Below are positions 51,922-60,335 of a stretch of 64,000 bases of DNA, in pieces; the stretch's first letter is position 1; each line of letters begins with the position of its first letter. The notes under the pieces are model-generated. The model saw only the letters and a program-made list of their open reading frames with translations, had not been told where the DNA came from and made no database searches. The position numbers and the translations under genes were made by a program. Source of the DNA: Persicimonas caeni (GTDB taxonomy: Bacteria; Myxococcota_A; Bradymonadia; Bradymonadales; Bradymonadaceae); contig NZ_CP041186.1 of assembly GCF_006517175.1 (NCBI RefSeq), positions 2,817,001-2,881,000 of the forward strand, in the 5' to 3' direction.

Positions 51922-52296
51922 CTACATCGCCATCAACGACCCAGCGGCCTTCGCCGCCAGGGGGGCTAGCGCCGCGAGGGCGCTGCCGGCGGCGACCCAT
52001 TTCACCCATGGCATCTGTTGCAGAGGGGCGCGCTCGTCCTCGTCGAGCTTGGTCGGCAAGGAGAGGGTGCGCATGGCGAGGATCGCTGCGGCGATGCTCA
52101 GCACGGCGAAGGGGTTGAAGAACCAGGATACTGCGGCGCACACGGCGCTGTAGAGAGCGCCGTTGCGGTAGGTCTGCTCGAGGTCGGCGCTCGCCGGTCG
52201 CGCGGCGGCGCATTCGGGGCACAGCCAGCCGATCATGCTCGTCGAGGCGTCTTCCTCGGCGAGTTCGGTGCCGCAGTTGTTGCAGGTGACAAGCAT
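51922..52296 (-). CDS. Zinc-ribbon membrane protein
   Basis: A 124-aa protein starting at the ATG at 52296. The N-terminus has a zinc-ribbon pattern (TCNNCGTELAEED, then WLCPECAAARP). Two hydrophobic segments follow, about 60-85 (LYSAVCAAVSWFFNPFAVLS) and 100-124 (WVAAGSALAALAPLAAKAA). Such proteins are small inner-membrane proteins of unknown function. It is on the same strand as the two genes upstream and may share a transcript with them. Confidence 0.75.
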   Translation of the reverse strand: MLVTCNNCGTELAEEDASTSMIGWLCPECAAARPASADLEQTYRNGALYSAVCAAVSWFFNPFAVLSIAAAILAMRTLSLPTKLDEDERAPLQQMPWVKWVAAGSALAALAPLAAKAAGSLMAM

Positions 52297-52376
52297 CGTG
52301 GACTCACTTTTGGGGATATAAGGGTACGACGACGGGGGAGGAGCGAGCAACATGACTGGGATCGTCTTCGCCGCCC

Positions 52377-52793
52377 TCACCCCCACCACCCATACCACTC
52401 CTTGGACAAAACACGCCCCTCGTCGAAGTTGACCGCGCAGGTGTATCGCTCGAGGTGGGCGCCCAGTTGGGTGTACGACACCTCTCCTTGCTGCGGCACG
52501 ACGGGGCTCATGGCGGGGCACTCGGAGAAGCACTTCGACGCGCCTTGGTCGTCGTGGATGCACCACGTGGGGAATCGGGGTCGTTCGTCTTCGGAGAAGC
52601 TGCAGGAGTGCTCGACAAAAAGCTGCACCGTCGCGTGCGCGGCGTCGCCCTCGTCTACCTGCTCACACAGCTCGGCGGTCTTCCATCGGGCGGAGAGGTG
52701 GCCGATGGTGGCGGTGACGACGATGTACGTCATCGGGAGGAAGATGAGCAGCGCGACGGCGGCGAGCATCCCCTGGAGAGCCTTTTGTAGCAT
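52377..52793 (-). CDS. Small membrane-anchored protein with Cys-rich extracytoplasmic part
   Basis: A 138-aa protein. The ATG at 52793 has an AGAGGT site. One N-terminal TM (MLAAVALLIFLPMTYIVVTA) is followed by a soluble domain with six Cys (ELCEQVDEG, EHSCSF, TWCIHD, KCFSECP), likely disulfide-bonded outside the cytoplasm. No family recognised. It lies 57 bp downstream of the acetyltransferase gene. Confidence 0.75.
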   Translation of the reverse strand: MLQKALQGMLAAVALLIFLPMTYIVVTATIGHLSARWKTAELCEQVDEGDAAHATVQLFVEHSCSFSEDERPRFPTWCIHDDQGASKCFSECPAMSPVVPQQGEVSYTQLGAHLERYTCAVNFDEGRVLSKEWYGWWG

Positions 52794-52850
52794 AGCGTTG
52801 ACCTCTGTCTGCCCGCGGCTCCGTGGCGCCGTCGACGACGGGGACGAGCA

Positions 52851-53366
52851 TCACGACTCGGACAGCGTGGGAGCAGACTGGCGTTCGGCGAGGAGTCGCC
52901 GGGCGCGGTCGATGTCCATGCTCAGCTCCTGATTCCAGCCGGTGGGGTTGTCGCCCTCGGCGAAGCCCAGGCGCAGGTACAGTTGGTAGACCGATTCGTT
53001 GGCCGGCTGCACGGAGATGTCGACGCGGGTGCAGTCGGCTTCGGTGGCCCGTTCGACCGCGCGGCCAAACAGGCGGGTGCCCACGCCTCGGCGTTGCCAG
53101 GCGGGGCGCATGGCGGCGCCGTTGACGATGAGGGTGGGCGGGCGCAGTTGGAATTGGAGGTAGCCCACGACTTGGTCTTCGTCGTCGTCGACGGCGACGA
53201 GGATCGTCGAGGCGTCCAGCGTCGAGCGCAGAAAGTCGACGTTGAAGAGGTCGGCGTCGCCGCCGGATTCGACGACGAAGTCGCGCAGCGTGTGTCGGGC
53301 GATCTCGGCGACCGCCGCTAAATCGGCGTCGTCGACCGGGCGAATGACAAGGTTGGTTTCGCTCAT
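52851..53366 (-). CDS. GNAT-family N-acetyltransferase
   Basis: A 171-aa protein. The ATG at 53366 is preceded by GAGGAG, which decides against the longer frame to 53420. It has the GNAT fold: LVIRPVDDADLAAVAEIARH, VVGYLQFQL, the acetyl-CoA loop MRPAWQRRGVGTRLF (Arg/Gln-x-x-Gly-x-Gly) and NESVYQLYLRLGF near the C-terminus. The acceptor is unknown. It may be cotranscribed with the two small genes downstream. Confidence 0.9.
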   Translation of the reverse strand: MSETNLVIRPVDDADLAAVAEIARHTLRDFVVESGGDADLFNVDFLRSTLDASTILVAVDDDEDQVVGYLQFQLRPPTLIVNGAAMRPAWQRRGVGTRLFGRAVERATEADCTRVDISVQPANESVYQLYLRLGFAEGDNPTGWNQELSMDIDRARRLLAERQSAPTLSES

Positions 53367-53721
53367 GATGTTCTCCTCGATGATTTGCACCAGTCCACCA
53401 CGACCTACGGATGAAGACAATGCCCGTTCGTCTCCTTTAGGCGCCTCGCCTCATCCAACGCGGCTTGTTTAAGTAACTACACGAAGATTCTGTCGGTCAT
53501 CTCGGCGGCTCTCGACGCCAATCACTGCGTCGCCATCCCTCGACGATGCCGCTGGCATCGCCTGCGGGCTGTCTCCTTGTGCTTGCCGCCGATTGCTCGC
53601 CGAGCTTTCCCGCACAATCTCCGTGCAGTTACTTAGCTCGGCTCGGACGGCTGGGAAGCGCTCGCCGATTGCGCTAATCTAGGACAAACGCCCGTTGGGT
53701 TTCCCTAAATGCAGGTCTCTT
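53367..53721. repeat. Intergenic region with diverged BIME-like copy
   Basis: The segment 53537-53605 (CCTCGACGATGCCGCTGGCAT, then CGCCTGCGGG, then CGATTGCTCGCCG) is a diverged copy of the palindrome at 1640-1715. The flanks repeat fragments such as TAACTACACGAAGA and AGTTACTTAGCTCGG. Divergent promoters for the acetyltransferase and the 53722 lipoprotein must lie here. No gene seen. Confidence 0.6.
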
Positions 53722-54054
53722 GTGAAGAAACTTCTGTTGGCTCTGACGATGTCGCTCTTTTTGGTCTCCTGCGGTGACGACGACTCCGCCGGCGTGGCGA
53801 ACGCGTGTGAGCGCGACGCCCACTGCGAGACGGGCATGTGCTACACCCGCACGGACCCGGGCTACTGCACCGCGCCGTGCAGCCGGGAGGGCTGGACCGA
53901 CGAGTGCCCGGCGTACACGGCGTGCAAGAAGATCCACGGCGGCCAACTGCGTTGCCTGCTCACCTGCCGCGACGACCGCGACTGCCCGAGCAACTCCGAG
54001 TGCACCGACGCCCCCCGCACCGACGGGGCGAGGGTGTGTGAGCCGGACGATTGA
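53722..54054 (+). CDS. Small Cys-rich lipoprotein
   Basis: A 110-aa protein read from the GTG at 53722 (VKKLLLALTMSLFLVSC), giving a perfect lipoprotein signal with lipobox FLVSC. The mature part begins GDDDSAG and has about ten Cys in spaced pairs (CERDAHCETGMC, CTAPCSREG, CLLTCRDDRDCPSNSEC), a pattern of small disulfide-rich modules common on surface lipoproteins of these bacteria. Alternative upstream starts are TTG only. Function unknown. Confidence 0.75.
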   Translation: MKKLLLALTMSLFLVSCGDDDSAGVANACERDAHCETGMCYTRTDPGYCTAPCSREGWTDECPAYTACKKIHGGQLRCLLTCRDDRDCPSNSECTDAPRTDGARVCEPDD

Positions 54055-54142
54055 GCCCCGCAGGCTCTGTAGGCCCGCGCGTGGGGGCGGATGGGCGCAA
54101 GGGACTTGTAAGACGTCACATTCAGCACTATTCACACAGGCA

Positions 54143-54850
54143 GTGCCAACGCAGGACGGGAAACTCCACCGAAGGTCGCCCTTGACGCCCCAGCAATCCG
54201 ACAATTTGAGTACCCTCGCGCGCCTCTTTCCGCAGTTGGAGCGCGAGGTGAAAGCCTACGACGAGGAGACGGGCGACGCGCCGGCCTACGCCTATACCGA
54301 GCGCAGCCCCGACAGCGTGACCGCGGGGGAGTTCCTGCGCGAAATCACCCACGTGATTGTGGCCGCCAGCCTCTCCTCGGCGGCGGTGCAAAGCATCGAG
54401 GCGGCCATCGCCCCCTACCTGGACTACGCCCAACCCCGCCTCACTGCCCAGGAGCGCGCCCAGCGCGAGGCCGCCGTGTTGGAGCGGTTCGGACACCGGG
54501 CCAAGGTCGCCGGCATCTTCGACGCCTTCGACTACGTCGCCCAACACGGCATCGACGGGGTGATCGACGAGCTTCGCGAGAAGGGGCCCAAGTCTCTGCA
54601 GCGCTTCAAGGGGATCGGCCCGACCAGCTGCCGCCACCTCGCCAAGAACCTCGGCTACCGCACCTCCATGCACGACCGCCACATCGAGCGGCTCGCCCAG
54701 GCCGCCGGCTTCGACAACGCCGGCCAGCTCCCCTGGGCGGTGCTGACCTCCCGGCTCGACGCCGAGTCGGTCAGCTGGGTCGAGTACGTCTTCTGGAGAT
54801 ACGTCACCGCGTTGGACGGCGAGGCGGAGTTGCACGGCGCGCTCGCATGA
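54143..54850 (+). CDS. HhH-GPD-type DNA glycosylase-like protein
   Basis: A 235-aa protein. The start is uncertain: GTG at 54143, or TTG at 54182 with GAAGG upstream. The helix-hairpin-helix is clear in KSLQRFKGIGPTSCRHLAKN, followed by LGYRTSMHDRHIERLAQ, the region where HhH-GPD base-excision glycosylases place the catalytic Lys/Asp. Length fits a compact glycosylase/lyase, so a role in base-excision repair is likely. The usual Gly-Pro-Asp loop is not obvious (MHDRHI takes its place), so activity may differ. It is a single gene, 88 bp after the small lipoprotein. Confidence 0.75.
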   Translation: MPTQDGKLHRRSPLTPQQSDNLSTLARLFPQLEREVKAYDEETGDAPAYAYTERSPDSVTAGEFLREITHVIVAASLSSAAVQSIEAAIAPYLDYAQPRLTAQERAQREAAVLERFGHRAKVAGIFDAFDYVAQHGIDGVIDELREKGPKSLQRFKGIGPTSCRHLAKNLGYRTSMHDRHIERLAQAAGFDNAGQLPWAVLTSRLDAESVSWVEYVFWRYVTALDGEAELHGALA

Positions 54851-54914
54851 GGCGACATTCCTCCCTAGCGCGCAGGGCTGCGATCGCGTTAAGGCAAACA
54901 CGGAGGACTTTCGT

Positions 54915-55042
54915 CTTTCGGTGCGAGTGCTTCCAGCTCTCGCCGACGAGGGCAAGATGCCCCCGCACCGAACAAATCGCGCGCTTTCGGTGCGAGTGCT
55001 TCCAGCTCTCGCCGACGAGGGCAAGATGCCCCCGCACCGAAC
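54915..55042. repeat. Two identical 59-bp palindromic units, 69-bp period
   Basis: Units 54915-54973 and 54984-55042 are identical over 59 bp. Each has TTCGGTGCG at one end and its complement CGCACCGAA at the other. The interior carries GCTTCCAGC and CGAGGGCAAGATGCCC, the same boxes as in the element at 1445-1520. Confidence 0.9.
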
Positions 55043-55113
55043 CGACCTGCCATGCTGTCCGTTGTCGCCCTGCCCGTCTTCATTTGAGTAAATGCCTAAA
55101 GGGGGAACCCGAG

Positions 55114-55899
55114 ATGCCAAAACGAATCACTGCTCCGGCTCAAACCGCGGTCGCTGCTGCCGCGTGTCTGCTCGTGTTGTCTGCGGGAGCGAGCCCGGCG
55201 GCGGCCCAAGAGCCCGACGAACGGATGAGCCAGCGCGCGGCGGATTACCTGCTGCACGACCAGCACTTGCCCGACGAGACCGTCCAGCTTCGGATCGCGC
55301 TCGGTCCGCGCTTCGACGACGCGGTCGACTACCGCGAGCTCGGCGCCGAAGCCTACCTGTTCCGGTGGGGCGTGACCGACCGCATCAACTGGGGCTTTCC
55401 CCTGTACGGCTCGTTTGTGGTCGACGAGTCGGCCTCGGGGCGCGTCTTGCTCAATGGCGGCCTGGGTGGGTTTGGGTTCGACTCGCAGGAGAACTTCTGG
55501 ACCGACTTCTCGCTCGGCGGGGCCTACCAACACCTCGCCGCGCCAGACACCGTCTGGACCTTCAGCCTCGTGGGCATCGAGAGACGCAACTGGACCACCG
55601 ACGAAGGCGGGCTGACCCTGTTCGCCGCGGCCAACCGGACGGTCGCCTTCGGGGAGCGTTGGTCGTTTGGGTTCGGTGTGGGGGCGAGCTACTTCTCGCG
55701 CACCAACAGGCTGCTCGACGCCGCCGAGGACGAGGCGTCGGTGGTGATCGGCGCGGTCGGCAGCAACAACCGCCCGCTCGTGCAGTTTCGGGTGTGGGGC
55801 GGGCTGCACGCGTACGTGGCGTCGCGGTTGCGGGTCTTCTTTAGCGACGGGGTCTATCCGGTCCACGAGCATCTGGGTGGGTTCAACTGGTTCTTCTGA
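55114..55899 (+). CDS. Exported outer-membrane-type beta-barrel protein
   Basis: A 261-aa protein. The ATG at 55114 has GGGGGAA upstream. The signal peptide (AVAAAACLLVLSAGASPAAA) is cleaved near AAAQ. The body alternates aromatic and polar residues in strands (DRINWGFPLYGSFVVDE, NFWTDFSLGGAYQHLA, WSFGFGVGASYFSRTNR) and ends in the aromatic pair WFF, a typical C-terminal barrel signal. It is probably a small outer-membrane barrel of unknown function. Confidence 0.8.
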   Translation: MPKRITAPAQTAVAAAACLLVLSAGASPAAAQEPDERMSQRAADYLLHDQHLPDETVQLRIALGPRFDDAVDYRELGAEAYLFRWGVTDRINWGFPLYGSFVVDESASGRVLLNGGLGGFGFDSQENFWTDFSLGGAYQHLAAPDTVWTFSLVGIERRNWTTDEGGLTLFAAANRTVAFGERWSFGFGVGASYFSRTNRLLDAAEDEASVVIGAVGSNNRPLVQFRVWGGLHAYVASRLRVFFSDGVYPVHEHLGGFNWFF

Positions 55900-56129
55900 G
55901 GCGCCCGCCGAGGTCAACGCGCGCGGCGCCGGCCGAGGACTCCACCGACGACACTCCGAGTTTGCCGCTGTCTAGCATAGAAGCTTGACGCCCCCTTCGA
56001 ATCCCTTAGCATGGCCGCCTGACCCCAACACATAAATGGGGGGGCCAACGAGATTTCCAGAGCACTGACACGATAAGTTCAGTGTCGTGGCCCATGTTGT
56101 TATGTGGTTCTTTACAGGAGTGTGAACGG

Positions 56130-57998
56130 ATGAGTTTGAAGTTTTTGAGAAGACGCTCGCTCGCTGCGGTGTTGTTGGCAGCTGCGCTCGTATTCGCCGG
56201 ATGTGGCGATGACGAGCCGGGCAACGGCAACAACAGCAACAACCAGGCCGACGCTGGCACCGAGGACGCCGGCACCGAGGACGCCGGCACCGAGGACACC
56301 GGCAACGAAGATACCGGCAACGAGGATACCGGCGGCGGCGATACGTGTACTGAAACCGAAGGTGGCGTCGAGATTTGCGACGGCATCGACAACGACTGCG
56401 ACGGTGAAGTCGACGAAGACGCCACCGACACCACCACCTACTACACCGACCAAGATGACGACGGCTATGGCGACGACGCCACGGCCGTCGAGGCGTGTGA
56501 GCAGCCGGCCGACACGATCACGACCGGCGGCGATTGCGATGACAGCGACGCGGCGATCAACCCGGACGCCGACGAGGTGTGCGACGGCGTCGACAACGAC
56601 TGTGACGGAGACGTCGACAGCGCCAACGTCGTCGCCCAAGACTGCGCCACCCAAGAAGGTGTGTGCAGCGGCGCGCAGACCTCGACCTGCGACAACGGCA
56701 GCTATGCCACCTGTGGCGCCAGCGAATTCGGCCCCGACTATGTCGGCTCGGCCGATGAGAGTTGGATGTGCGACGGGCTGGACAACAACTGTGACGGCAC
56801 CGCCGACGAAGTTTGCTGCGGTGCGGCCGGCAATAACTCCGAGCCTACAGCCACCACGTTGGGCGACGGCTCCGACTACATCTACTCGGGCGCCTTCGGC
56901 CCGGCCCGTCCCACGGTGATCGAGCCGGCCAACGGCGCTCCGGCCGATGCCGCCGCTCTGGTGGTCTGGGAGGAGAGCCAGACGTCCATCGCCGCCCAGC
57001 ACATCGACGACATGGGCAGCCCGGTGGGAAGCAAGTATACCAAGTCGGTCAACAATGCGACCGCTTCGACGGTCGTGGCCACCGCGCAAGGTTACGACCT
57101 CATCTGGGGTGAGACGAGCGACACCAGCGGCAACGACAAGGTCGTCGAGATCTATGTCCAGCCGCTGACCGCGACGCTGTCGAACAGCGGGTCGAGCTCG
57201 ATGCTGTTCGAGGAGACCGAAGTCGGCAAAGAGCTGACCACACTGAGCGCCGCCTACCACGACCGCGGCGTCATCGTGGGCACCACGTCAATCACCCTGG
57301 GGCCGATCGTCGGCGGGTTGATCTATCGCATCGACGACCGCGCCAACTCCACCCAGACCCTCGACTTGGGCACCGGCGGCCTGTTTGGGCGGATCTACAT
57401 GCGCTCTGTGGCGACCGACTCCGGCCTGCTGCTGACCTGGTTCACCGACGGGGGCACCGGCAACGATCCGAAGTTGCGCGGCAAGCACTACTCGTCGACC
57501 GGCGTGGCCAGCGGCTCGTTCGAGGTCACTTTTGCCGACCAGGACACCGGCCAGTACGACCTGTTCCAGACGGACAGCAACGAAGTCACGGTGGTCTTCC
57601 CCGAAGCGCGCGGAAGCAACAACGCGCTGGTGGCTGCACCTGTGGACTTCTCGAGCGGCACCGCCGGCACAAAGGTCGACCTGACCAGCTCGTCGGCCAA
57701 CCACCTGTCGCCGGCGGTCGACGGCCGCGACACCGATGGTGACGGCTACGCCGACGCCATGACGGTCGTGTGGGTCATCGAGAGCACCACCGGAACCACG
57801 CTGGTCGGCTCGTCGTTCGACGCCAACAACCTTGGCACGATGGGCAGCAACTCGATCATCGCCCCGAACGCGACCAACCTCGACAACTCGAGCATCATCG
57901 TCACCGACCGCGGCGCCGTGGCTGCCTGGCAGACACGCACCACCGACGAGGTCAAGACGGCCCCGATGAGCTACCAGGGCCCGGGCATCTGCCCGTGA
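56130..57998 (+). CDS. Lipoprotein with MopE-type metal-binding repeats
   Basis: A 622-aa protein. The ATG at 56130 has CAGGAG upstream. The lipobox is VFAGC. A spacer of repeated GTEDAGTEDAGTEDTGNEDT precedes a MopE-type region with ICDGIDNDCDGEVDE, CDGVDNDCDGDVDS and MCDGLDNNCDGTADE. These Asp/Asn loops bind calcium or copper in related proteins. The C-terminal 370 residues form a propeller-like domain of unknown role. It is probably a surface lipoprotein. The strong terminator at 58018 ends its transcript. Confidence 0.9.
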   Translation: MSLKFLRRRSLAAVLLAAALVFAGCGDDEPGNGNNSNNQADAGTEDAGTEDAGTEDTGNEDTGNEDTGGGDTCTETEGGVEICDGIDNDCDGEVDEDATDTTTYYTDQDDDGYGDDATAVEACEQPADTITTGGDCDDSDAAINPDADEVCDGVDNDCDGDVDSANVVAQDCATQEGVCSGAQTSTCDNGSYATCGASEFGPDYVGSADESWMCDGLDNNCDGTADEVCCGAAGNNSEPTATTLGDGSDYIYSGAFGPARPTVIEPANGAPADAAALVVWEESQTSIAAQHIDDMGSPVGSKYTKSVNNATASTVVATAQGYDLIWGETSDTSGNDKVVEIYVQPLTATLSNSGSSSMLFEETEVGKELTTLSAAYHDRGVIVGTTSITLGPIVGGLIYRIDDRANSTQTLDLGTGGLFGRIYMRSVATDSGLLLTWFTDGGTGNDPKLRGKHYSSTGVASGSFEVTFADQDTGQYDLFQTDSNEVTVVFPEARGSNNALVAAPVDFSSGTAGTKVDLTSSSANHLSPAVDGRDTDGDGYADAMTVVWVIESTTGTTLVGSSFDANNLGTMGSNSIIAPNATNLDNSSIIVTDRGAVAAWQTRTTDEVKTAPMSYQGPGICP

Positions 57999-58017
57999 TC
58001 CGACTCATCTGAAACGA

Positions 58018-58058
58018 CAAAGCCCCCGCGGCCGCCTGGCGGTCGCGGGGGCTTTTTT
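58018..58058. terminator. Strong intrinsic terminator between convergent genes
   Basis: AGCCCCCGCGGCCGCC-TGG-CGGTCGCGGGGGCT (one mismatch) is followed by TTTTTTGT on the plus strand. On the minus strand the run TTTGTCG gives weaker termination. It serves the 56130-57998 gene and possibly the convergent 58101-59789 gene. Confidence 0.9.
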
Positions 58059-58100
58059 GTGCCGGCGAGCCGCGGGGGACGCGGCTCTTAGCGGTGAGGC

Positions 58101-59789
58101 TCAACGGTAATACGACCAGGGCACGGTGATCGTGTAGGCCTGTCCGGTGTAGGTGATCGTCTGGGCGCCGGCGTCGCTCGTGGCGCTGTGGATGTAGCGC
58201 GCGCCGCTGAACTCCTGCTGCTTGAAGACGTTGCCGGCGGCGTCGAAGCCGACGACGTTGGTGGCCAGGCGGTTGTCGGTGTAGCTCAGGGGCCAGAAGT
58301 CGGCGCTGCCGCACTCGACGACCGGGCAGCCGTTGTTGCCGCAGACGGTTCTGAGGCCGCTGGGGAGCGACGGGATGGTCGAGGGCGACTTCATCGTGAT
58401 GGTGGGCGTGCAGACCTCACAGGCGCTCGAGGCGCAGTCCTGATTCTGGCTGCAGGCGTTGCCGCAGCTGCCGCAGTTCTCGCGGTCGCTCGTCACGTCG
58501 GCGCAGTAGTCGGTGGCGGTGACCTGGTCGGTGCAGGTGGTCAGGCCCGAGCCGCAGTTGACCTCGCAGCTTCCGGCCACGCAGACCTCGCCCGAGGCGC
58601 AGGCGTTGCTGCAGGAGCCGCAGTTGCTCGGGTCGTTGTCCAGGTCGGCGCAGTAGTCGTTGCACACGGTCAGCCCGCCGCCGCAGGTCGTCTCGCAGCT
58701 TCCGGCCACGCAGGCTTCGCCCAGGCCGCAGGCGTTGCCGCAGGCGCCGCAGTTCTCGTTGTCGGTCTGGAAATTCGCGCAGTAGGGGTCGCCGTTGGCG
58801 TCGGTGCACAGGTCCTGGCTGGTCTGGCAGGTCGTCTCGCAGACGCCGGCCGAGCAGACTTCGCCCTGGGTGCAGGCGTTGCCGCAGGCGCCGCAGTTGT
58901 CGTTGTCGGTCTGGAAGTTCGCGCAGTAGGGGTCGCCGTTGGCGTCGGTGCACAGGTCCTGGTTGGGCTGGCAGGTGGTGCCGCAGCTTCCGGCCGAGCA
59001 GACCTGGCCCTGGGCGCACTCGACGCCGCAGTCGCCGCAGTTGGTGTTGTCGGTCTGGAAGTTCGCGCAGTAGGCGTCGCCGTTGGCGTCGGTGCACAGG
59101 TCCTGGTCGGGCTGGCAGGTCGTCTCGCAGCTTCCGGCCGCGCAGACCTCGCCCTCGGCGCAGACGTTGCCACAGGCGCCGCAGTTGGCGTTGTCGGTCT
59201 GGAAGTTGGCGCAGTAGTCGTCGCCGTTGTCATCGCTGCACAGGTCCTGGCCCGGCTGGCAGGTCGCCGCGCAGGTGCCGGCGGCGCAGACTTCGCCGTC
59301 GGCGCAGACGTTTCCGCACCCGCCGCAGTTGGCGTTGTCGCTGTCGAAGTTCGCGCAGTAGGCGTCGCCGTTGGCGTCGGTGCACAGGTCCTGGCCCGGC
59401 TGGCAGGTCGCCGCGCAGGCGCCGTCGGAGCAGACTTCACCGTCGGCGCAGACGTTTCCGCACCCGCCGCAGTTGGCGTTGTCGGTGTCGAAGTTCGCGC
59501 AGTAGGCCGTGCCGGCATCACCGCCGGCCGCGCAGACCTCTTGACTGCCCGGGCAGGTCACCTCGCAGACGCCTTCGACGCAGACCTCGCCGCCGGCGCA
59601 GCTTACGCCGCAGGCGCCGCAGTTGGCCTCGTCGGCCTGCAGGTCGGCGCACACGCCGTCGCAGTCGGTCTCCTCGGCCGCGCAGGTCAGCGCGTCGTTA
59701 TTGGCCGCGTCGTCGTCCGAACACGCCGAGAGCATCAGGCCCATACAGACCATCAGCAATACAGCAAATTTCATGGCGTACTTACTCAC
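58101..59789 (-). CDS. Cys-rich repeat lipoprotein (nine repeats of about 48 aa)
   Basis: A 562-aa protein. The GTG at 59789 follows GGGAGGAG; the ATG at 59774 is the alternative. The lipobox is LMLSAC. The body is nine tandem repeats with the scheme DLCTDANGDAYCANFDSDNA, NCGGCGNVCADGEVC, x-G-x-C-x-x-T-C, eight Cys each. A C-terminal domain of about 110 aa without repeats follows. Similar Cys-repeat lipoproteins are typical surface proteins of myxobacteria and relatives, probably forming a rod of disulfide-bonded modules. Function unknown. Confidence 0.9.
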   Translation of the reverse strand: MSKYAMKFAVLLMVCMGLMLSACSDDDAANNDALTCAAEETDCDGVCADLQADEANCGACGVSCAGGEVCVEGVCEVTCPGSQEVCAAGGDAGTAYCANFDTDNANCGGCGNVCADGEVCSDGACAATCQPGQDLCTDANGDAYCANFDSDNANCGGCGNVCADGEVCAAGTCAATCQPGQDLCSDDNGDDYCANFQTDNANCGACGNVCAEGEVCAAGSCETTCQPDQDLCTDANGDAYCANFQTDNTNCGDCGVECAQGQVCSAGSCGTTCQPNQDLCTDANGDPYCANFQTDNDNCGACGNACTQGEVCSAGVCETTCQTSQDLCTDANGDPYCANFQTDNENCGACGNACGLGEACVAGSCETTCGGGLTVCNDYCADLDNDPSNCGSCSNACASGEVCVAGSCEVNCGSGLTTCTDQVTATDYCADVTSDRENCGSCGNACSQNQDCASSACEVCTPTITMKSPSTIPSLPSGLRTVCGNNGCPVVECGSADFWPLSYTDNRLATNVVGFDAAGNVFKQQEFSGARYIHSATSDAGAQTITYTGQAYTITVPWSYYR

Positions 59790-59935
59790 AACTCCTCCCG
59801 AAAAGATCCAATGATACGAAATAGCTACTTCGAAAATGCGAGCGAATTGGCTCATATAAGCGACACGAGGTCAAGGTACTAATGAGTAGTACGGGTGATT
59901 AAGTAGTCCGGGTGGTGGGTGGTAGGTCTAGATAT

Positions 59936-60259
59936 GCGACAACTTCGCCGTCGCCGCCGTCCGAGACCAAGCGCACGTCGTCGCGAAATAGCGTCTCGAG
60001 GCGAGCGGTGTCGCGCACCGAAAAGCCGTAGACGTCCCGTAGAAGAAGCACGCTTCGCTGGCTTGGCGCCTCCAAGCTGCAAGCTTCGAGCGCGTCCGCC
60101 AGGTTGGGCGCTCGCCTCGAAGAGAACGAGTTCGGTAGGTTGACCGGGTCGTTGACGGTCGAGGAGGTGGTTGGCGGTGAGCAGCCCGGCGAGGCCGCCG
60201 ACGATGGCGACGCGGTGGGCGTTTGGGTTGCGGTCGGTCTCCGCTTGTTCGGTCTTCAT
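59936..60259 (-). pseudogene. Remnant of a FAD-dependent oxidoreductase gene
   Basis: The ATG at 60259 has an AGAGG site. The frame encodes a good N-terminal FAD/NAD-binding stretch (HRVAIVGGLAGLLTANHLLD, then TELVLFEASAQPGGRARSLQ). After about 70 residues the frame degenerates. In another frame a coding-like piece follows (DVYGFSVRDTARLETLFRDD, then VRLVSDGGDGEVVAYL) to about 59936. The genuine family (phytoene-desaturase or amine-oxidase type) is over 400 aa. It is a truncated or fused relic. Confidence 0.6.
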
Positions 60260-60335
60260 AGAACCTCTTGCGAGGGTCGAGACATCGATACTCACAGGGG
60301 ACACGAACGAGGCCGCCAAAAGGTTACAAAAAATT

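Noticed and set aside
54915-55042. Possible CRISPR array
   Set aside because: There are only two units, the spacer is 10 bp, each unit has terminal inverted arms, and there is no cas gene in the window.
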